DNA of 64,000 nucleotides from Hyphomicrobiales bacterium (GCA_900472485.1 UCII01000010.1:186001-250000), one strand, 5' to 3'; positions 28,176 through 38,389 are shown, counted from the first letter of the stretch. Notes: generated by a model from the sequence alone, not told the origin. Numbers and translations are program-made.

Positions 28176-28364
28176 CCCCCCTCTGTCACTTCGTGACATC
28201 TCCCCCACAAGGGGGGAGATTGGTAATGCGCGGCAACCTCTCACTTCAAAGCAAACATCGAGTCTGCTGAAGTTGCAGCAGCTAAACATTCATTAGGGCG
28301 ATCCCCAAACTCCCAACGATCTCCCCCCTTGTGGGGGAGATGTCGCGAAAGCGACAGAGGGGGG
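28176..28364. repeat. Inverted pair of dispersed palindromic repeats
   Basis: Two copies of a roughly 45-bp element lie in opposite orientation, at 28176-28220 and 28321-28364. Each copy runs CCCCCCTCTGTC, a small hairpin (cacttcgtg in one, gctttcgc in the other), then ACATCTCCCCCACAAG and a G run. The compensatory changes in the small hairpin stem indicate selection on RNA or DNA structure. The arms of the two copies can pair over the 100 bp between them. The region lies between two convergent genes. Confidence 0.75.
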
Positions 28365-28404
28365 TATCAGAGCCTCAGCGATCTCAAAACTTTCGAACAC
28401 CCCC

Positions 28405-29277
28405 TCAAGCATCCCCCGCTTCCCATCCCAGCATCGCCCGCTTGCGCGTCAGCCCCCAGTGATAGCCCGTCAGCTGTCCGTTCTTCCCGAGCGCGCGATG
28501 GCAGGGCACGACGAAGGAGATCGGGTTGCGTCCGACAGCAGCACCTACGGCCCGCATGGCCGTCGGCTGGCCGATATCCCTTGCGATGTCGGAATATGTC
28601 ACGGCGCGGCCCATCGGGATCTTCAACAGGCTTTCCCATACGCGAAGCTGGAAATCCGAACCGATCAGAACCACCCGCAGCGGCTGATCGCTCGACCAGT
28701 TGGATCGCTCGAAGATACGCGCCGCGTAAGGCGCCGTGGCATGCGGGTCCTCGATGAACTCGGCATTCGGCCAGCGGCAGGTCATGTCGGCGAGGCAAGC
28801 TTTCTCATTGCCGGAATCGCTGAAGGCGAGACCGGCAAGGCCGCGATCCGTGACCATGATCAAGGCGAGCCCGAAGGGCGAGATGTGAAACGCATAGCGC
28901 ATCACCAGACCATTGCCCCTCGCCTTCCATTCGCCCGGCGACATCGCCTCATGCGTGACGAAAAGATCGTGCAGCCGGCTCGGACCGGACAGGCCGACCT
29001 CGAAGGAGGTCTCCAGCAGCGGCAGATCCTCCTTGCGCAGGAGCCGCTTGGCGTGATCCAGAGTGACGGCCTGCAGAAACGCCTTGGGCGACAGACCGGC
29101 CCAGCGCGTAAACGTCTTCTGCAATTGGGTCGGCGATTGGCCAAGCCGATCGGCAAGCATCTCCAGCGAAGGCTGGTCGCGATATTCCTCGGTGATGAGC
29201 TCGATGACCTCCCGCACGGTGTCGTAATCCTGACCTTCCGGGGTGATGTCTTTCTTCAGCTGTGCAATCGCATTCAT
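28405..29277 (-). CDS. Ada-like AraC / methylated-DNA-protein-cysteine methyltransferase
   Basis: A 290-residue fusion. The N-terminal AraC-type HTH (about residues 20-115; LADRLGQSPTQLQKTFTRWA, SPKAFLQAVT) precedes an O6-methylguanine-DNA methyltransferase domain with acceptor motif IPMGRAVTYSDIA and active site FVVPCHRALG. The N-terminal zinc/phosphotriester domain of E. coli Ada is absent, so sensing of methylphosphotriesters by the usual Cys is not possible. ATG 29277 follows an aaggagaaag Shine-Dalgarno. It repairs alkylated guanine and may regulate its own gene. Confidence 0.9.
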   Translation of the reverse strand: MNAIAQLKKDITPEGQDYDTVREVIELITEEYRDQPSLEMLADRLGQSPTQLQKTFTRWAGLSPKAFLQAVTLDHAKRLLRKEDLPLLETSFEVGLSGPSRLHDLFVTHEAMSPGEWKARGNGLVMRYAFHISPFGLALIMVTDRGLAGLAFSDSGNEKACLADMTCRWPNAEFIEDPHATAPYAARIFERSNWSSDQPLRVVLIGSDFQLRVWESLLKIPMGRAVTYSDIARDIGQPTAMRAVGAAVGRNPISFVVPCHRALGKNGQLTGYHWGLTRKRAMLGWEAGDA

Positions 29278-29388
29278 GATCTTTCTCCTTGAAAAGGAGA
29301 AAACCACGGCAAGAGGGCTAAAACCACCCGTTTCTTGCGCATATGGTCTCTCTGCAAAAATGTGATATCGCCGATTTGGGCAAGCGGC

Positions 29389-29892
29389 TCATATCCGCTG
29401 CGTCACCGTCGCCAATGCCCCCTTGAAAGCCTTGGCAAAGCTCTCGCGATCCTCCGGATTGAGAAAGGAGCCGACATCGGTATCGTGGCGTCTGTCGCGC
29501 ACATGCATGGAGACGACGCCGATCTCGCGGTGGCGGCGAACGAGGAACCGCGTCCAGAACGGATTGAAATCATGTTCCACCATCCGCCCCGTCGGCGAAA
29601 ACTTGCGGATGGAAACGTTGGTGCGCGATACCGTCACCTCTTCACGCACGCGTCCGGAGCGATAATTCAGCCAGAAGGCGCCGTAGAGCAGGAAGAAATC
29701 GGCGCCGAAGAAGATGCCGATCGGCCAGGCGCCGCGCGTGACGAAGAGGATACTGTAGAAGAGGCAAAAGATGCCGGCCAAGGCCAGCATGATCTTGAAC
29801 CCCTTTCGCGGCAGCGAGCGATGGGGAAACAATTCGGCGGCGAAAACCGGCCTGTTGCCGTCTGCAGCCGTATCGGCGTTGCGTTCCGTCAT
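29389..29892 (-). CDS. DUF2244 family membrane protein
   Basis: A 167-residue protein with two central hydrophobic segments (FKIMLALAGIFCLFYSILFV; WPIGIFFGADFFLLYGAFWL) and a C-terminal cytoplasmic region (RKFSPTGRMVEHDFNPFWTRF). The layout matches DUF2244 of alphaproteobacteria, function unknown. Its ATG is only 22 bp from the divergent nth start, so the two promoters must overlap each other's 5' coding ends or share a compact region. Confidence 0.85.
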   Translation of the reverse strand: MTERNADTAADGNRPVFAAELFPHRSLPRKGFKIMLALAGIFCLFYSILFVTRGAWPIGIFFGADFFLLYGAFWLNYRSGRVREEVTVSRTNVSIRKFSPTGRMVEHDFNPFWTRFLVRRHREIGVVSMHVRDRRHDTDVGSFLNPEDRESFAKAFKGALATVTQRI

Positions 29893-29914
29893 AGGACTTG
29901 AGTATAGGTCGTTT

Positions 29915-30694
29915 ATGGCAAATCCAAAGATCAAATCCAGCGCCCAAACCGCGAAAAAGTCAAATGCGACCGCAGGCCGCAAGCCGGCCGCCAAGAGCCT
30001 CTATTCCAAGGCGGACCTGGAAGAGATTTTCCGGCGCTTCTCCATCCAGCGGCCGGAGCCGAAGGGTGAGCTGGAGCATGTCAACCCTTTCACGCTGGTC
30101 GTTGCCGTGGCACTGTCGGCACAGGCGACCGATGCCGGCGTCAACAAGGCGACGCGCGCCCTCTTTGCCGTTGCCGACACGCCGCAGAAGATGCTCGATC
30201 TCGGCGAGGAGCGCATCCGCGAATATATCAAGACGATCGGCCTTTACCGCAACAAGGCGAAGAATGTCGTAGCACTTTCGGAAAAGTTGATCACCGATTT
30301 CGGCGGCGAAGTGCCGCGGACGCGCGAGGAGTTGATAACGCTCCCCGGCGTCGGCCGCAAGACCGCGAATGTCGTGCTTTCCATGGCCTTCGGCCAGGCC
30401 ACGATGGCCGTCGACACGCACATCTTCCGCATCGCCAACCGGCTGCTGCTCGCCCCCGGCAAGACGCCCGACGAAGTCGAGCAGCGACTGATGCAGATCA
30501 TCCCCGATCAGTATCTCTACCATGCCCACCATTGGCTGATCCTGCATGGCCGCTATGTCTGCAAGGCACGCAAGCCGGAATGCGAGCGCTGCGTGATCGC
30601 GGACCTCTGTCGCTCGCCGGAAAAGACCTGGGACATCCCCGCTCCCCTGGTCGAACTTCCGGCGCAGATCATCGGGGCTGAAGCGGCAGGCTGA
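29915..30694 (+). CDS. nth: Endonuclease III (DNA glycosylase/AP lyase)
   Basis: A 259-residue base-excision repair enzyme removing oxidised pyrimidines. After a Lys/Ala-rich N-terminal extension (about 28 residues), the HhH motif with catalytic Lys (TLPGVGRKTANVV), the catalytic Asp (AVDTHIFRIANR) and the four-Cys iron-sulfur loop (C-x6-C-x2-C-x5-C, from YVCKARKPECERC) are all present. The start at ATG 29915 is 22 bp from the divergent DUF2244 gene. Confidence 0.95.
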   Translation: MANPKIKSSAQTAKKSNATAGRKPAAKSLYSKADLEEIFRRFSIQRPEPKGELEHVNPFTLVVAVALSAQATDAGVNKATRALFAVADTPQKMLDLGEERIREYIKTIGLYRNKAKNVVALSEKLITDFGGEVPRTREELITLPGVGRKTANVVLSMAFGQATMAVDTHIFRIANRLLLAPGKTPDEVEQRLMQIIPDQYLYHAHHWLILHGRYVCKARKPECERCVIADLCRSPEKTWDIPAPLVELPAQIIGAEAAG

Positions 30695-30696
30695 AC

Positions 30697-31413
30697 CTAT
30701 CGAAGGCGCGGGTGCGCTTCCTTGTGCGAAATCAGCTTGTGCAGATGCACCATCATGCCGGCGGCAAAGAGCGGCGTCAGCAGATTGAGAAGCGGAATTG
30801 CCAGAAAGGCCGCGATGACCAGGCCGGCCAGAAAGACCGTGAAGGCGTGCTTGACGCGGAATTGCCGCGCCTCGTCCGGTGAGCGGAAGCGCATGGCGGC
30901 GAATTCGAAGAACTCGCGCCCGAGCAGATAGCCGTTCACCAGAAAGAAGGCGATCAGATTGACGCCCGGAATGAACAGCAGAAACAGCGCCACGATATTG
31001 CCGACTATGACGACGCCGAGAAACCGCACGGAGCTTTTCATCGCCGCGACGATCGGCATCGCCGTTCCGGGCGGGTCGCCTGGATAGTCGCGCTTTTCTA
31101 CAACTTCAGCGACATCATCGAGAAAGAGCCCGGCAATCAGGGCCGTGACCGGCGAAATCAGCAGCGCCATCGCCAATGCCAATGCGATGCCGGCGAAGAT
31201 GGCAAGGAAGAGCGTAAGCCAACCCGTCCAATCCGAAGTGGACGGCATGAAGCCCTGCAGCCAAGGCAATACGAAAGAATTGAAGGCGCCTCGCAGGACG
31301 AACCAGAGCACAAGAAGCGCCAGCAATGTGAGGCCCAGAACCTTCCAGAAAACCTTGCGCGTCTCCGGCGCAAACAGATTTTCTAGGGAGAGGCGGGCAG
31401 CAAGGCCAATCAT
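30697..31413 (-). CDS. EI24/CysZ-like membrane protein
   Basis: A 238-residue integral membrane protein with four to five hydrophobic segments (LGLTLLALLVLWFVLRG; LAIFAGIALALAMALLISPVTALIAG; FIPGVNLIAFFLVNGYLLGREFFEF). The NGYLLGREFFEFAAMR region is typical of the EI24 / CysZ family, some members of which import sulfate in enterobacteria. No cys genes are nearby, so sulfate transport is not supported here. It ends 2 bp from the convergent nth stop. Confidence 0.82.
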   Translation of the reverse strand: MIGLAARLSLENLFAPETRKVFWKVLGLTLLALLVLWFVLRGAFNSFVLPWLQGFMPSTSDWTGWLTLFLAIFAGIALALAMALLISPVTALIAGLFLDDVAEVVEKRDYPGDPPGTAMPIVAAMKSSVRFLGVVIVGNIVALFLLFIPGVNLIAFFLVNGYLLGREFFEFAAMRFRSPDEARQFRVKHAFTVFLAGLVIAAFLAIPLLNLLTPLFAAGMMVHLHKLISHKEAHPRLR

Positions 31414-31666
31414 TCGGTCTACCTCTTTTGATGGCAGTTGGACACTTAAGAAGCGGTTGCATCGATATCAATATCGCGTGCAAATATATGAATGTACCAA
31501 TTAAAAATTTGAATTATTGTAATACAGTTTGCACTAATATATCTTGTACGCCACATTAAGAACAACAACCGCAACAAGATCGGCGACCCGATCGAAATTG
31601 AATGGCCAATTGACGTAGAAATTGGCGCGATAGAACATCGAAAAGACCACCAAAGAGGCGCAAAAC

Positions 31667-32518
31667 TTGGAAGACCTGAGTCAGAAACTTAGACAATATA
31701 TAAAGATCGGCACTCCGGCCGAACGAAGAATTGCTAAGTATTTCTCCGAGCATCTGAATGAACTACCGTTCGAGACGGCTTCCTCCGTTGCCGACAGGCT
31801 GGAACTGAGCCCGATGACGGTAGGACGGTTTCTGCGGTCGCTCGGCTATCACGGTCTGGATGGGATAAAGGTACACCTCAAGGAAAATGCGCCCAGCCTC
31901 TCGTCGCAATTGCCCAATATCCTCGAACAGCTTCAGAAGGACGCAAGCGAAGGCCATCCGCTTGCAACCCAAATTGCCGAACAGGTCGAGATGCTGCAGC
32001 ATATCTACAACCTCGCCGGCCAGCCGCAATGGCACGACGCGGTTGCGACAATTCTGTCCTCCAGCAATGTCTTCATCACCTCCCACCCCAGTCTCGCGGG
32101 GATCGGCCGCTATTTCCGCGACCGCCTGACCTTTGCCCGTGATCAGGTCCTTTTCCTTGATGGCGCCAATGGCAGCTATATCGAGCTGTTCGGCGAGCCG
32201 TCCGACGATTCGCTTCTCGTTGTCATCGACTCCCTGGGCTTCGTCACCTCGCGTCTTCTGGCGCGCTCGGCTCGTCGCGCGGGCTGCAAGGTATTGCTGG
32301 TAACTGGTCAATTCACGGAATGGGCGCATGAATTCGCAAACATCACGCTGTCCCTACCGCCGCAACGCGCCAATAGCCGCGAAAACCTTTCAGCCATAAT
32401 GGCGCTGCTGGAATATCTGGCGATTTCAGTCGCTCACGCCGCGGGTGAAACGGCGGAAATGAGGACGCGCCGCATCGAAGAACTTCAAGGTATATTTGCC
32501 CAGGCGCCGCTCCGGTAG
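31667..32518 (+). CDS. MurR/RpiR-family transcriptional regulator
   Basis: A 283-residue regulator with an N-terminal HTH_6 domain (SSVADRLELSPMTVGRFLRSLGY, about residues 40-62) and a C-terminal SIS sugar-phosphate-binding domain (about 115-260; VFITSHPSLAGIGRYF, LLVVIDSLGF). The start codon is TTG 31667 with agaggcg upstream; no ATG is available near the domain start. The gene is convergent with the polyol-cluster kinase (5 bp apart) and preceded by a 250-bp AT-rich region that likely holds its promoter. Its target is unknown. Confidence 0.87.
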   Translation: MEDLSQKLRQYIKIGTPAERRIAKYFSEHLNELPFETASSVADRLELSPMTVGRFLRSLGYHGLDGIKVHLKENAPSLSSQLPNILEQLQKDASEGHPLATQIAEQVEMLQHIYNLAGQPQWHDAVATILSSSNVFITSHPSLAGIGRYFRDRLTFARDQVLFLDGANGSYIELFGEPSDDSLLVVIDSLGFVTSRLLARSARRAGCKVLLVTGQFTEWAHEFANITLSLPPQRANSRENLSAIMALLEYLAISVAHAAGETAEMRTRRIEELQGIFAQAPLR

Positions 32519-32523
32519 GCCGC

Positions 32524-34107
32524 CTATTCCATGGCGTCCAGTTCCGCGCGATGGCGATACATGGCGAGGAAGCGCCGGTAGTCGCGATCGTAGAGCTCTT
32601 TCTTTTCGGCATTCGGCAGCCGCTCGTGACCGCCCGGGTACATGGCTGCGCCGGCAGCACCCAGGCTTTCATGGAGACCGCAGGAGACCGAGGCGGCGAT
32701 TGCCGTGCCGAGCAGGACCGTCTCGTTCATCTTGGGGATCACGACCTTGCAGCCGGTCACGTCGGAGTAGAGTTCCATCAGCACCGAATTCTTCACATGG
32801 CCGCCGGCGACATGCAGTGTGTCGGGCACGTAGCCATAATCCCGCATCCGCTCCAGGATATGGCGAATGCCGAGCGCAATGCCGACACTGGTGCGCCAAT
32901 ATAGCCGGCAGAGACCATCGAAGGAGGCATCCAGCGTCATGCCGCTGATGACGCCCAATGCATGCGGATCGGCGAGCGGCGATCGATTGCCGTGAAAATC
33001 GGGCAACACATGGATACGCCCGCCAAGGGAATCACCCTCCGCAAGCCTGAGCTGAGCAATCCGCCGAACGATACGATCGTGCAATGCCGCCGTCGGCGGC
33101 CCGCCGGCCGCATGCATGCTGACGATATGGTCAAGCAATGCGCCCGTCGCCGACTGCCCCGCTTCGGCAAGCCACATCCCGGGGAAGACGGCCTCGTAAT
33201 ATGGGCCCCACATGCCCGTGCTGCGCTTGCGCTCCCGCGCAAAGGAAACCACGCAGCTCGATGTTCCTGCAATCAGCGCCAGCTGATGCTCCAACGTGGC
33301 GGCATCGCCCGCATGGGCTGCAAGTGCGCCGAGCGCGCCCGCATAGGCGTCGATCATGCCCGCACCGACATGGCATTCACGGTCGAGACCTAGCGCTTGC
33401 GCCGCCTCAGCCGTCAGCGTGCCGATGGACCGGCCGACGGGAACGCTCTCGTCTGGCAGGCTGCCGCGTTCGCGCAGATCGCCAAGGCCGATCACATTGA
33501 GAAAATCGGCCTGCCAGCCCGGCTCACGATGCGCAAGGTAATTCCATTTCGCCACCAGCGTCGAGCGCGACCGCGCAAGCGAACCGGTCGCCTTCCATGT
33601 CATGAAATCAGCAAGGTCGAAAAAGTAGCCGGCCTGTGCCCAGCTTTCCGGAAGGTTCTCCTTCAGCCACATCAGCTTCGGCATTTCCATTTCCGGCGAC
33701 ATGAACTCGCCCGAATATTCGAGAACCGCATGCCGCGTGGCCGTGCAGTAATCAGCCTCGGCCAGCGCCCGATGATCGAGCCAGACGATGGTATCGAATC
33801 TCTTCTCGCCACCGGTGGAAACGGTGAGTTGCCCGCCATCGCGGTCACGCACGACCAGCGAACAGGTCGCATCGAAGCCGATCGCGCCGATAGCGGACGC
33901 ATCGACGCCGGATGCCTTCACGGCTCCGCGAACGGCGGTGCAGACGGCGGCCCATATATCTTCGGAATCATGCTCGGCGTGGTTTTCACGCGGGCGGTTC
34001 ATCAGGATCGGATGTTCGCTTTTTCCCAGCAGTGAGCCGCTCGCGGTGAAGACACCAGCGCGTGCGCTGCCTGTGCCGATATCGACCGCAACCACGTGAT
34101 CACGCAT
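32524..34107 (-). CDS. FGGY-family carbohydrate kinase (ribulokinase-like)
   Basis: A 527-residue sugar kinase. The N-terminal ATPase motif is AVDIGTGSARAGVF, the catalytic-region Asp is in IVWLDHRA, and the C-terminal adenosine motif is HVAGGHVKNSVLMELYSDV. Length and the GFDATCSLVV segment fit the ribulokinase/YDR109C branch. As the last gene of the polyol cluster it probably phosphorylates a ketose made by the polyol dehydrogenase; D-ribulose or D-xylulose are candidates. Confidence 0.9.
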   Translation of the reverse strand: MRDHVVAVDIGTGSARAGVFTASGSLLGKSEHPILMNRPRENHAEHDSEDIWAAVCTAVRGAVKASGVDASAIGAIGFDATCSLVVRDRDGGQLTVSTGGEKRFDTIVWLDHRALAEADYCTATRHAVLEYSGEFMSPEMEMPKLMWLKENLPESWAQAGYFFDLADFMTWKATGSLARSRSTLVAKWNYLAHREPGWQADFLNVIGLGDLRERGSLPDESVPVGRSIGTLTAEAAQALGLDRECHVGAGMIDAYAGALGALAAHAGDAATLEHQLALIAGTSSCVVSFARERKRSTGMWGPYYEAVFPGMWLAEAGQSATGALLDHIVSMHAAGGPPTAALHDRIVRRIAQLRLAEGDSLGGRIHVLPDFHGNRSPLADPHALGVISGMTLDASFDGLCRLYWRTSVGIALGIRHILERMRDYGYVPDTLHVAGGHVKNSVLMELYSDVTGCKVVIPKMNETVLLGTAIAASVSCGLHESLGAAGAAMYPGGHERLPNAEKKELYDRDYRRFLAMYRHRAELDAME

Positions 34108-34127
34108 GCAAAAGAGGTCCCGCCCAC

Positions 34128-34802
34128 TTATCTCTTGTTGCGGACAAGTTGTATCAATTCCGGCATCGCGTCAAACACGACTTCCGGCGAAAGCTGCTCC
34201 AGCTCCGCCCGGTAACTCGGCGAATGGGCATGCGAACCACCGGTGAAGGCAAAGACCGTCATGCCGGCCGCACGCGCTGCCGTGATGCCCGCCGGGCTAT
34301 CTTCCACGACGATGCAATCCTTCGGCGGGACACCCATCTTTTCGGCCGCATAAAGGAAGAGATCCGGCGCCGGCTTGCCGCGCTTGACCATGCTGGCGCT
34401 GAAAATATTCGGCTCCAGCCTGTCCAAAAGCCCGGTCACGCCGAGCGAGAGGCGGATGCGCTCCAGCTGGCTGGACGAGGCGACGCAGCGCGGCAGCGAA
34501 AGCGCATCCAGCGTCGCGCCAATACCGTCGATCGGCTTCAGCTCATGCTTGAAACGCTCGTAGAGATCGTTGCGGATGCGATCGAGAAATGCCTGATCGA
34601 TGAAGACATCGAATTCCGTCTGCATCGTGTCGACGAGCGTCGCCAGGCTCTTGCCGAGGAAGCGGCTGTAGACATCCTCCTCGCTCATCTCGACACCGAC
34701 ATCGTGCATCGCCTGGATGAGCACGCCGACCGACAGCGGCTCGCTATCTACAAGCACGCCATCGCAATCGAAGATTACGAGCCCTGTTCCCGCACCCGTC
34801 AT
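34128..34802 (-). CDS. HAD-family sugar phosphatase / phosphoglucomutase-like hydrolase
   Basis: A 224-residue HAD hydrolase. Motif I is VIFDCDGVLVDSEP, motif II lies in CVASSSQ, motif III is KRGKPAPDLFLYAAEKMG, and motif IV is IVVEDSPAGI. It is encoded between mtlK and the kinase, 20 bp before the kinase start, and probably acts on a sugar phosphate of polyol metabolism. ATG 34802 gives the normal start MTGAGTGLVIFD. Confidence 0.88.
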   Translation of the reverse strand: MTGAGTGLVIFDCDGVLVDSEPLSVGVLIQAMHDVGVEMSEEDVYSRFLGKSLATLVDTMQTEFDVFIDQAFLDRIRNDLYERFKHELKPIDGIGATLDALSLPRCVASSSQLERIRLSLGVTGLLDRLEPNIFSASMVKRGKPAPDLFLYAAEKMGVPPKDCIVVEDSPAGITAARAAGMTVFAFTGGSHAHSPSYRAELEQLSPEVVFDAMPELIQLVRNKR

Positions 34803-34866
34803 CACAGATCCAACCCGAATTCTGTTGCTATCCTGCCGCCGGAAATGCCGGCGCGCCAATGGAAAA

Positions 34867-34892
34867 CGGCCGGAACAGGAGAGGTCCGGCCG
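34867..34892 (-). terminator. Hairpin with U tract after mtlK
   Basis: On the minus strand just after the mtlK stop, an 8-bp stem (cggccgga / tccggccg) is followed by TTTTCC. It looks like an intrinsic terminator or attenuator that would reduce transcription into the HAD and kinase genes. Confidence 0.65.
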
Positions 34893-34900
34893 CTCGAAAA

Positions 34901-36382
34901 TTATTCCGCGAGTTTGTTGTCCAAGTATAGCTGCAGGGTGACGCGGGTACCCTTTTCCCACAGCGTTTTCAGTGCATGCGCGAAGCGCTTGCGGAAAAGA
35001 TCCGACTTGGCGACATCGCCGAAGATGTCGTCGAAGACCAGGAAGGCATTCGGATCGTCCTTCGCCTTGAGGGCAGCTTCATGCAGCCGATCGGCGCTGG
35101 CATCGTTGAAGACAATCTCCTTGCCGCTGTCGCTCTTGCCGGCGAAGTAGCGGCACCACAGCGCCGAAACGAGAGCGAGGCCGACGATATCCTCGCCGCG
35201 ACGAAGACGATCGGCTGTCGATGGCAGAATGAACTTCGGCTGGCGGTTCGAGCCGTCCTGCGCCAGGCGCGGGATAGTATCGGCGATCTTCGGATTGGAG
35301 AAACGCCGCTCGATCAGCTTGAAGTAGTCGGCAAGCACAGTATTCGGCACCGGCGGGATGACGGGAATGATCTCGTCGTTTTCAAGCTTGGCGAGGAAGG
35401 CGCGGATCAGCGGCTCTTCCATGGCTTCATGCACGAAATGAATATCCATCAGCGCCGCCGGATAGGCGATCGCCGCATGGCCGCCATTGAGGATGCGAAT
35501 CTTCATGTGCTCATAGGGGGTGACATCGGGCACAAAGGTGACACCGACCTTTTCCAGCGGCGGTCGTCCGGCAGGGAAATTGTCTTCCAGCACCCATTGC
35601 TTGAACTCTTCGCAATAGACGGGCCAATTGTCCTCGATATCGAAGACTTCTTTCAGCAGGTCGATCTCGCGTGCGCCAGTTGCCGGCGTGATGCGGTCGA
35701 CCATGCCGTTCGGGAAGGCGACGTTGGCGGCGATCCAGTCGGCAAAGGCCGGATCGGACAGCTTTGCCGTGCCGACGACGGCAGCTTTGGTAACGCCGCC
35801 ATTATGGGGGATGTTGTCGCAGGACATGACGGTGAAGGGCGGCAGGCCGGCAGCGCGACGCGCCTTCAGACCGGCGACAATCAGGCCGAACACCGTCTTC
35901 GGCGCATCCGGGTTCTGCCCATCGGCCACGATTGCCGGATGGGCAGGATTGAACTTGCCAGAGGCATCGATGAAGTAACCACCCTCGGTAATCGTCATCG
36001 AGACGATGCGGATCGTAGGATCGGCAAGCTTGGCGATAATGGTCTTGGCGTCGCCGACCGGCAGGATGTCGATCATCGGCGCGGTCACACGCGCAGCCGT
36101 GCGATTATTGTCCTGCTCGACGACGGTCGTCAGAAAGTCCTGGGCAGCCAGCTTCTCGCGCATGGCCGCATCCGACGGCAACACACCGGCGCCGATGATC
36201 GCCCAGTCATGAGCTTCGCCGGTATTGAAAAGGTCGTCGAGATAGATTGCCTGATGGGCACGATGGAAATTGCCGACACCAAAATGCACGATACCAGCCG
36301 AAAGCGACTTCCGGTCATAAGCAGGTATGGCTGCCTTTGCCGCCGCCTGCTGGAGAGTTGCGAGCGATAATTTGCACGTCAT
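34901..36382 (-). CDS. mtlK: Mannitol/polyol 2-dehydrogenase
   Basis: A 493-residue long-chain secondary alcohol dehydrogenase oxidising D-mannitol (and often D-arabitol or D-sorbitol) to the ketose. It shows the Rossmann segment IVHFGVGNFHRAHQAIYLDDL, FTVMSCDNIPHNGG, and the catalytic Lys region HMKIRILNGGHAAIAYPA. The family length of about 490 aa is met. It follows the SmoK-type ATPase gene by 147 bp, the position where related rhizobia carry smoS before mtlK. Confidence 0.93.
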   Translation of the reverse strand: MTCKLSLATLQQAAAKAAIPAYDRKSLSAGIVHFGVGNFHRAHQAIYLDDLFNTGEAHDWAIIGAGVLPSDAAMREKLAAQDFLTTVVEQDNNRTAARVTAPMIDILPVGDAKTIIAKLADPTIRIVSMTITEGGYFIDASGKFNPAHPAIVADGQNPDAPKTVFGLIVAGLKARRAAGLPPFTVMSCDNIPHNGGVTKAAVVGTAKLSDPAFADWIAANVAFPNGMVDRITPATGAREIDLLKEVFDIEDNWPVYCEEFKQWVLEDNFPAGRPPLEKVGVTFVPDVTPYEHMKIRILNGGHAAIAYPAALMDIHFVHEAMEEPLIRAFLAKLENDEIIPVIPPVPNTVLADYFKLIERRFSNPKIADTIPRLAQDGSNRQPKFILPSTADRLRRGEDIVGLALVSALWCRYFAGKSDSGKEIVFNDASADRLHEAALKAKDDPNAFLVFDDIFGDVAKSDLFRKRFAHALKTLWEKGTRVTLQLYLDNKLAE

Positions 36383-36494
36383 GTCTCTGGTCCTTCTGAA
36401 AGGTCTTTGGCTCCGGGTGGCTGGGAAACCCGCGCCGGTGCTATGCTTGGCCGGTCCACGCAGATCGATGGATGCGAACCGGAGCAGATGCGTC

Positions 36495-36522
36495 GGCCGT
36501 GCCCGCTCAAGCGCACACGGCC
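36495..36522 (-). other. Intercistronic stem-loop between smoK-type and mtlK genes
   Basis: A 7-bp perfect stem (ggccgtg / cacggcc) with a 14-nt loop lies just past the ATPase stop, without a U tract. It occupies the 147-bp gap where smoS is found in relatives; the remaining sequence shows no recognisable gene remnant. Confidence 0.45.
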
Positions 36523-36529
36523 TTGGCTT

Positions 36530-37534
<1,005 letters not shown>

Positions 37535-37545
37535 GTTTCTCTTCC

Positions 37546-38388
37546 TTACTTAACCGCGCCGAAGGTCAGGCCGCGAACGAGTTGCTTCTGGCTGAACCAG
37601 CCGAGGATCAGGATCGGAGCGATCGCCATGGTCGATGCCGCCGAAAGCTTGGCATAGAACAGACCCTCCGGGCTGGAATAGGAGGCGATGAAGGTGCTCA
37701 GCGGCGCCGCGTCGACCGCGGAGAGGTTGAGCGTCCAGAAGGCCTCGTTCCAGGCGAGGATGATGTTGAGCAGCATCGTCGAGGCAAGGCCCGGGATCGC
37801 CATCGGCGTCAGCACGTAAATGATCTCCTTGGCAAGCGTCGCACCGTCCATGCGGGCCGCCTCGAGGATTTCGCCGGGAATTTCCTTGAAGTAGGTGTAG
37901 AGCATCCAGACGATGATCGGCAGGTTGATGAGCATCAGCACGACGACCATGCCCACCCGGCTGGCGAACTGGTTGTTCAGGAGGCCGAAGCTCTGGAACA
38001 GCAGGTAGATCGGGATGAAGGCGCCGACCGGCGGCATCATCTTCGTCGACAGCATCCACATCAGGACGTCCTTGGTCCGCTTGGTCGGCGAGAACGCCAT
38101 GGCCCAGGCGGCGGGTACTGCGACGAGCAGGCCGAGAACGGTCGAACCGAAGGCGATGATGACCGAATTGCCGAAGTGGAGGAAGTAATCCGAGCGCGAC
38201 TGCACCTCGAAGTAATTCTCCAGCGTCCAGTGGAAGAAGAGGAACTGCGGCGGCGAGGCGATGGCATCGCCTTCCGTCTTGAAGCTCGTCAGGATCGTCC
38301 ACAGGATCGGGAAGAAGATGAGGATTGCCACGATCCAGGCGGCGATCGATACGACGATCTTGCGTTGTGTGGTGACTTTGCGTGCCAT
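37546..38388 (-). CDS. smoG: Sorbitol/mannitol ABC transporter permease
   Basis: A 280-residue inner-membrane permease with six helices, the EAA loop ([20 protein letters not shown]) and the common tail [11 protein letters not shown]. It is separated by 1 bp from the preceding permease gene. The symbol is by operon position in the smo-type cluster. Confidence 0.9.
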   Translation of the reverse strand: MARKVTTQRKIVVSIAAWIVAILIFFPILWTILTSFKTEGDAIASPPQFLFFHWTLENYFEVQSRSDYFLHFGNSVIIAFGSTVLGLLVAVPAAWAMAFSPTKRTKDVLMWMLSTKMMPPVGAFIPIYLLFQSFGLLNNQFASRVGMVVVLMLINLPIIVWMLYTYFKEIPGEILEAARMDGATLAKEIIYVLTPMAIPGLASTMLLNIILAWNEAFWTLNLSAVDAAPLSTFIASYSSPEGLFYAKLSAASTMAIAPILILGWFSQKQLVRGLTFGAVK

Positions 38389-38389
38389 C

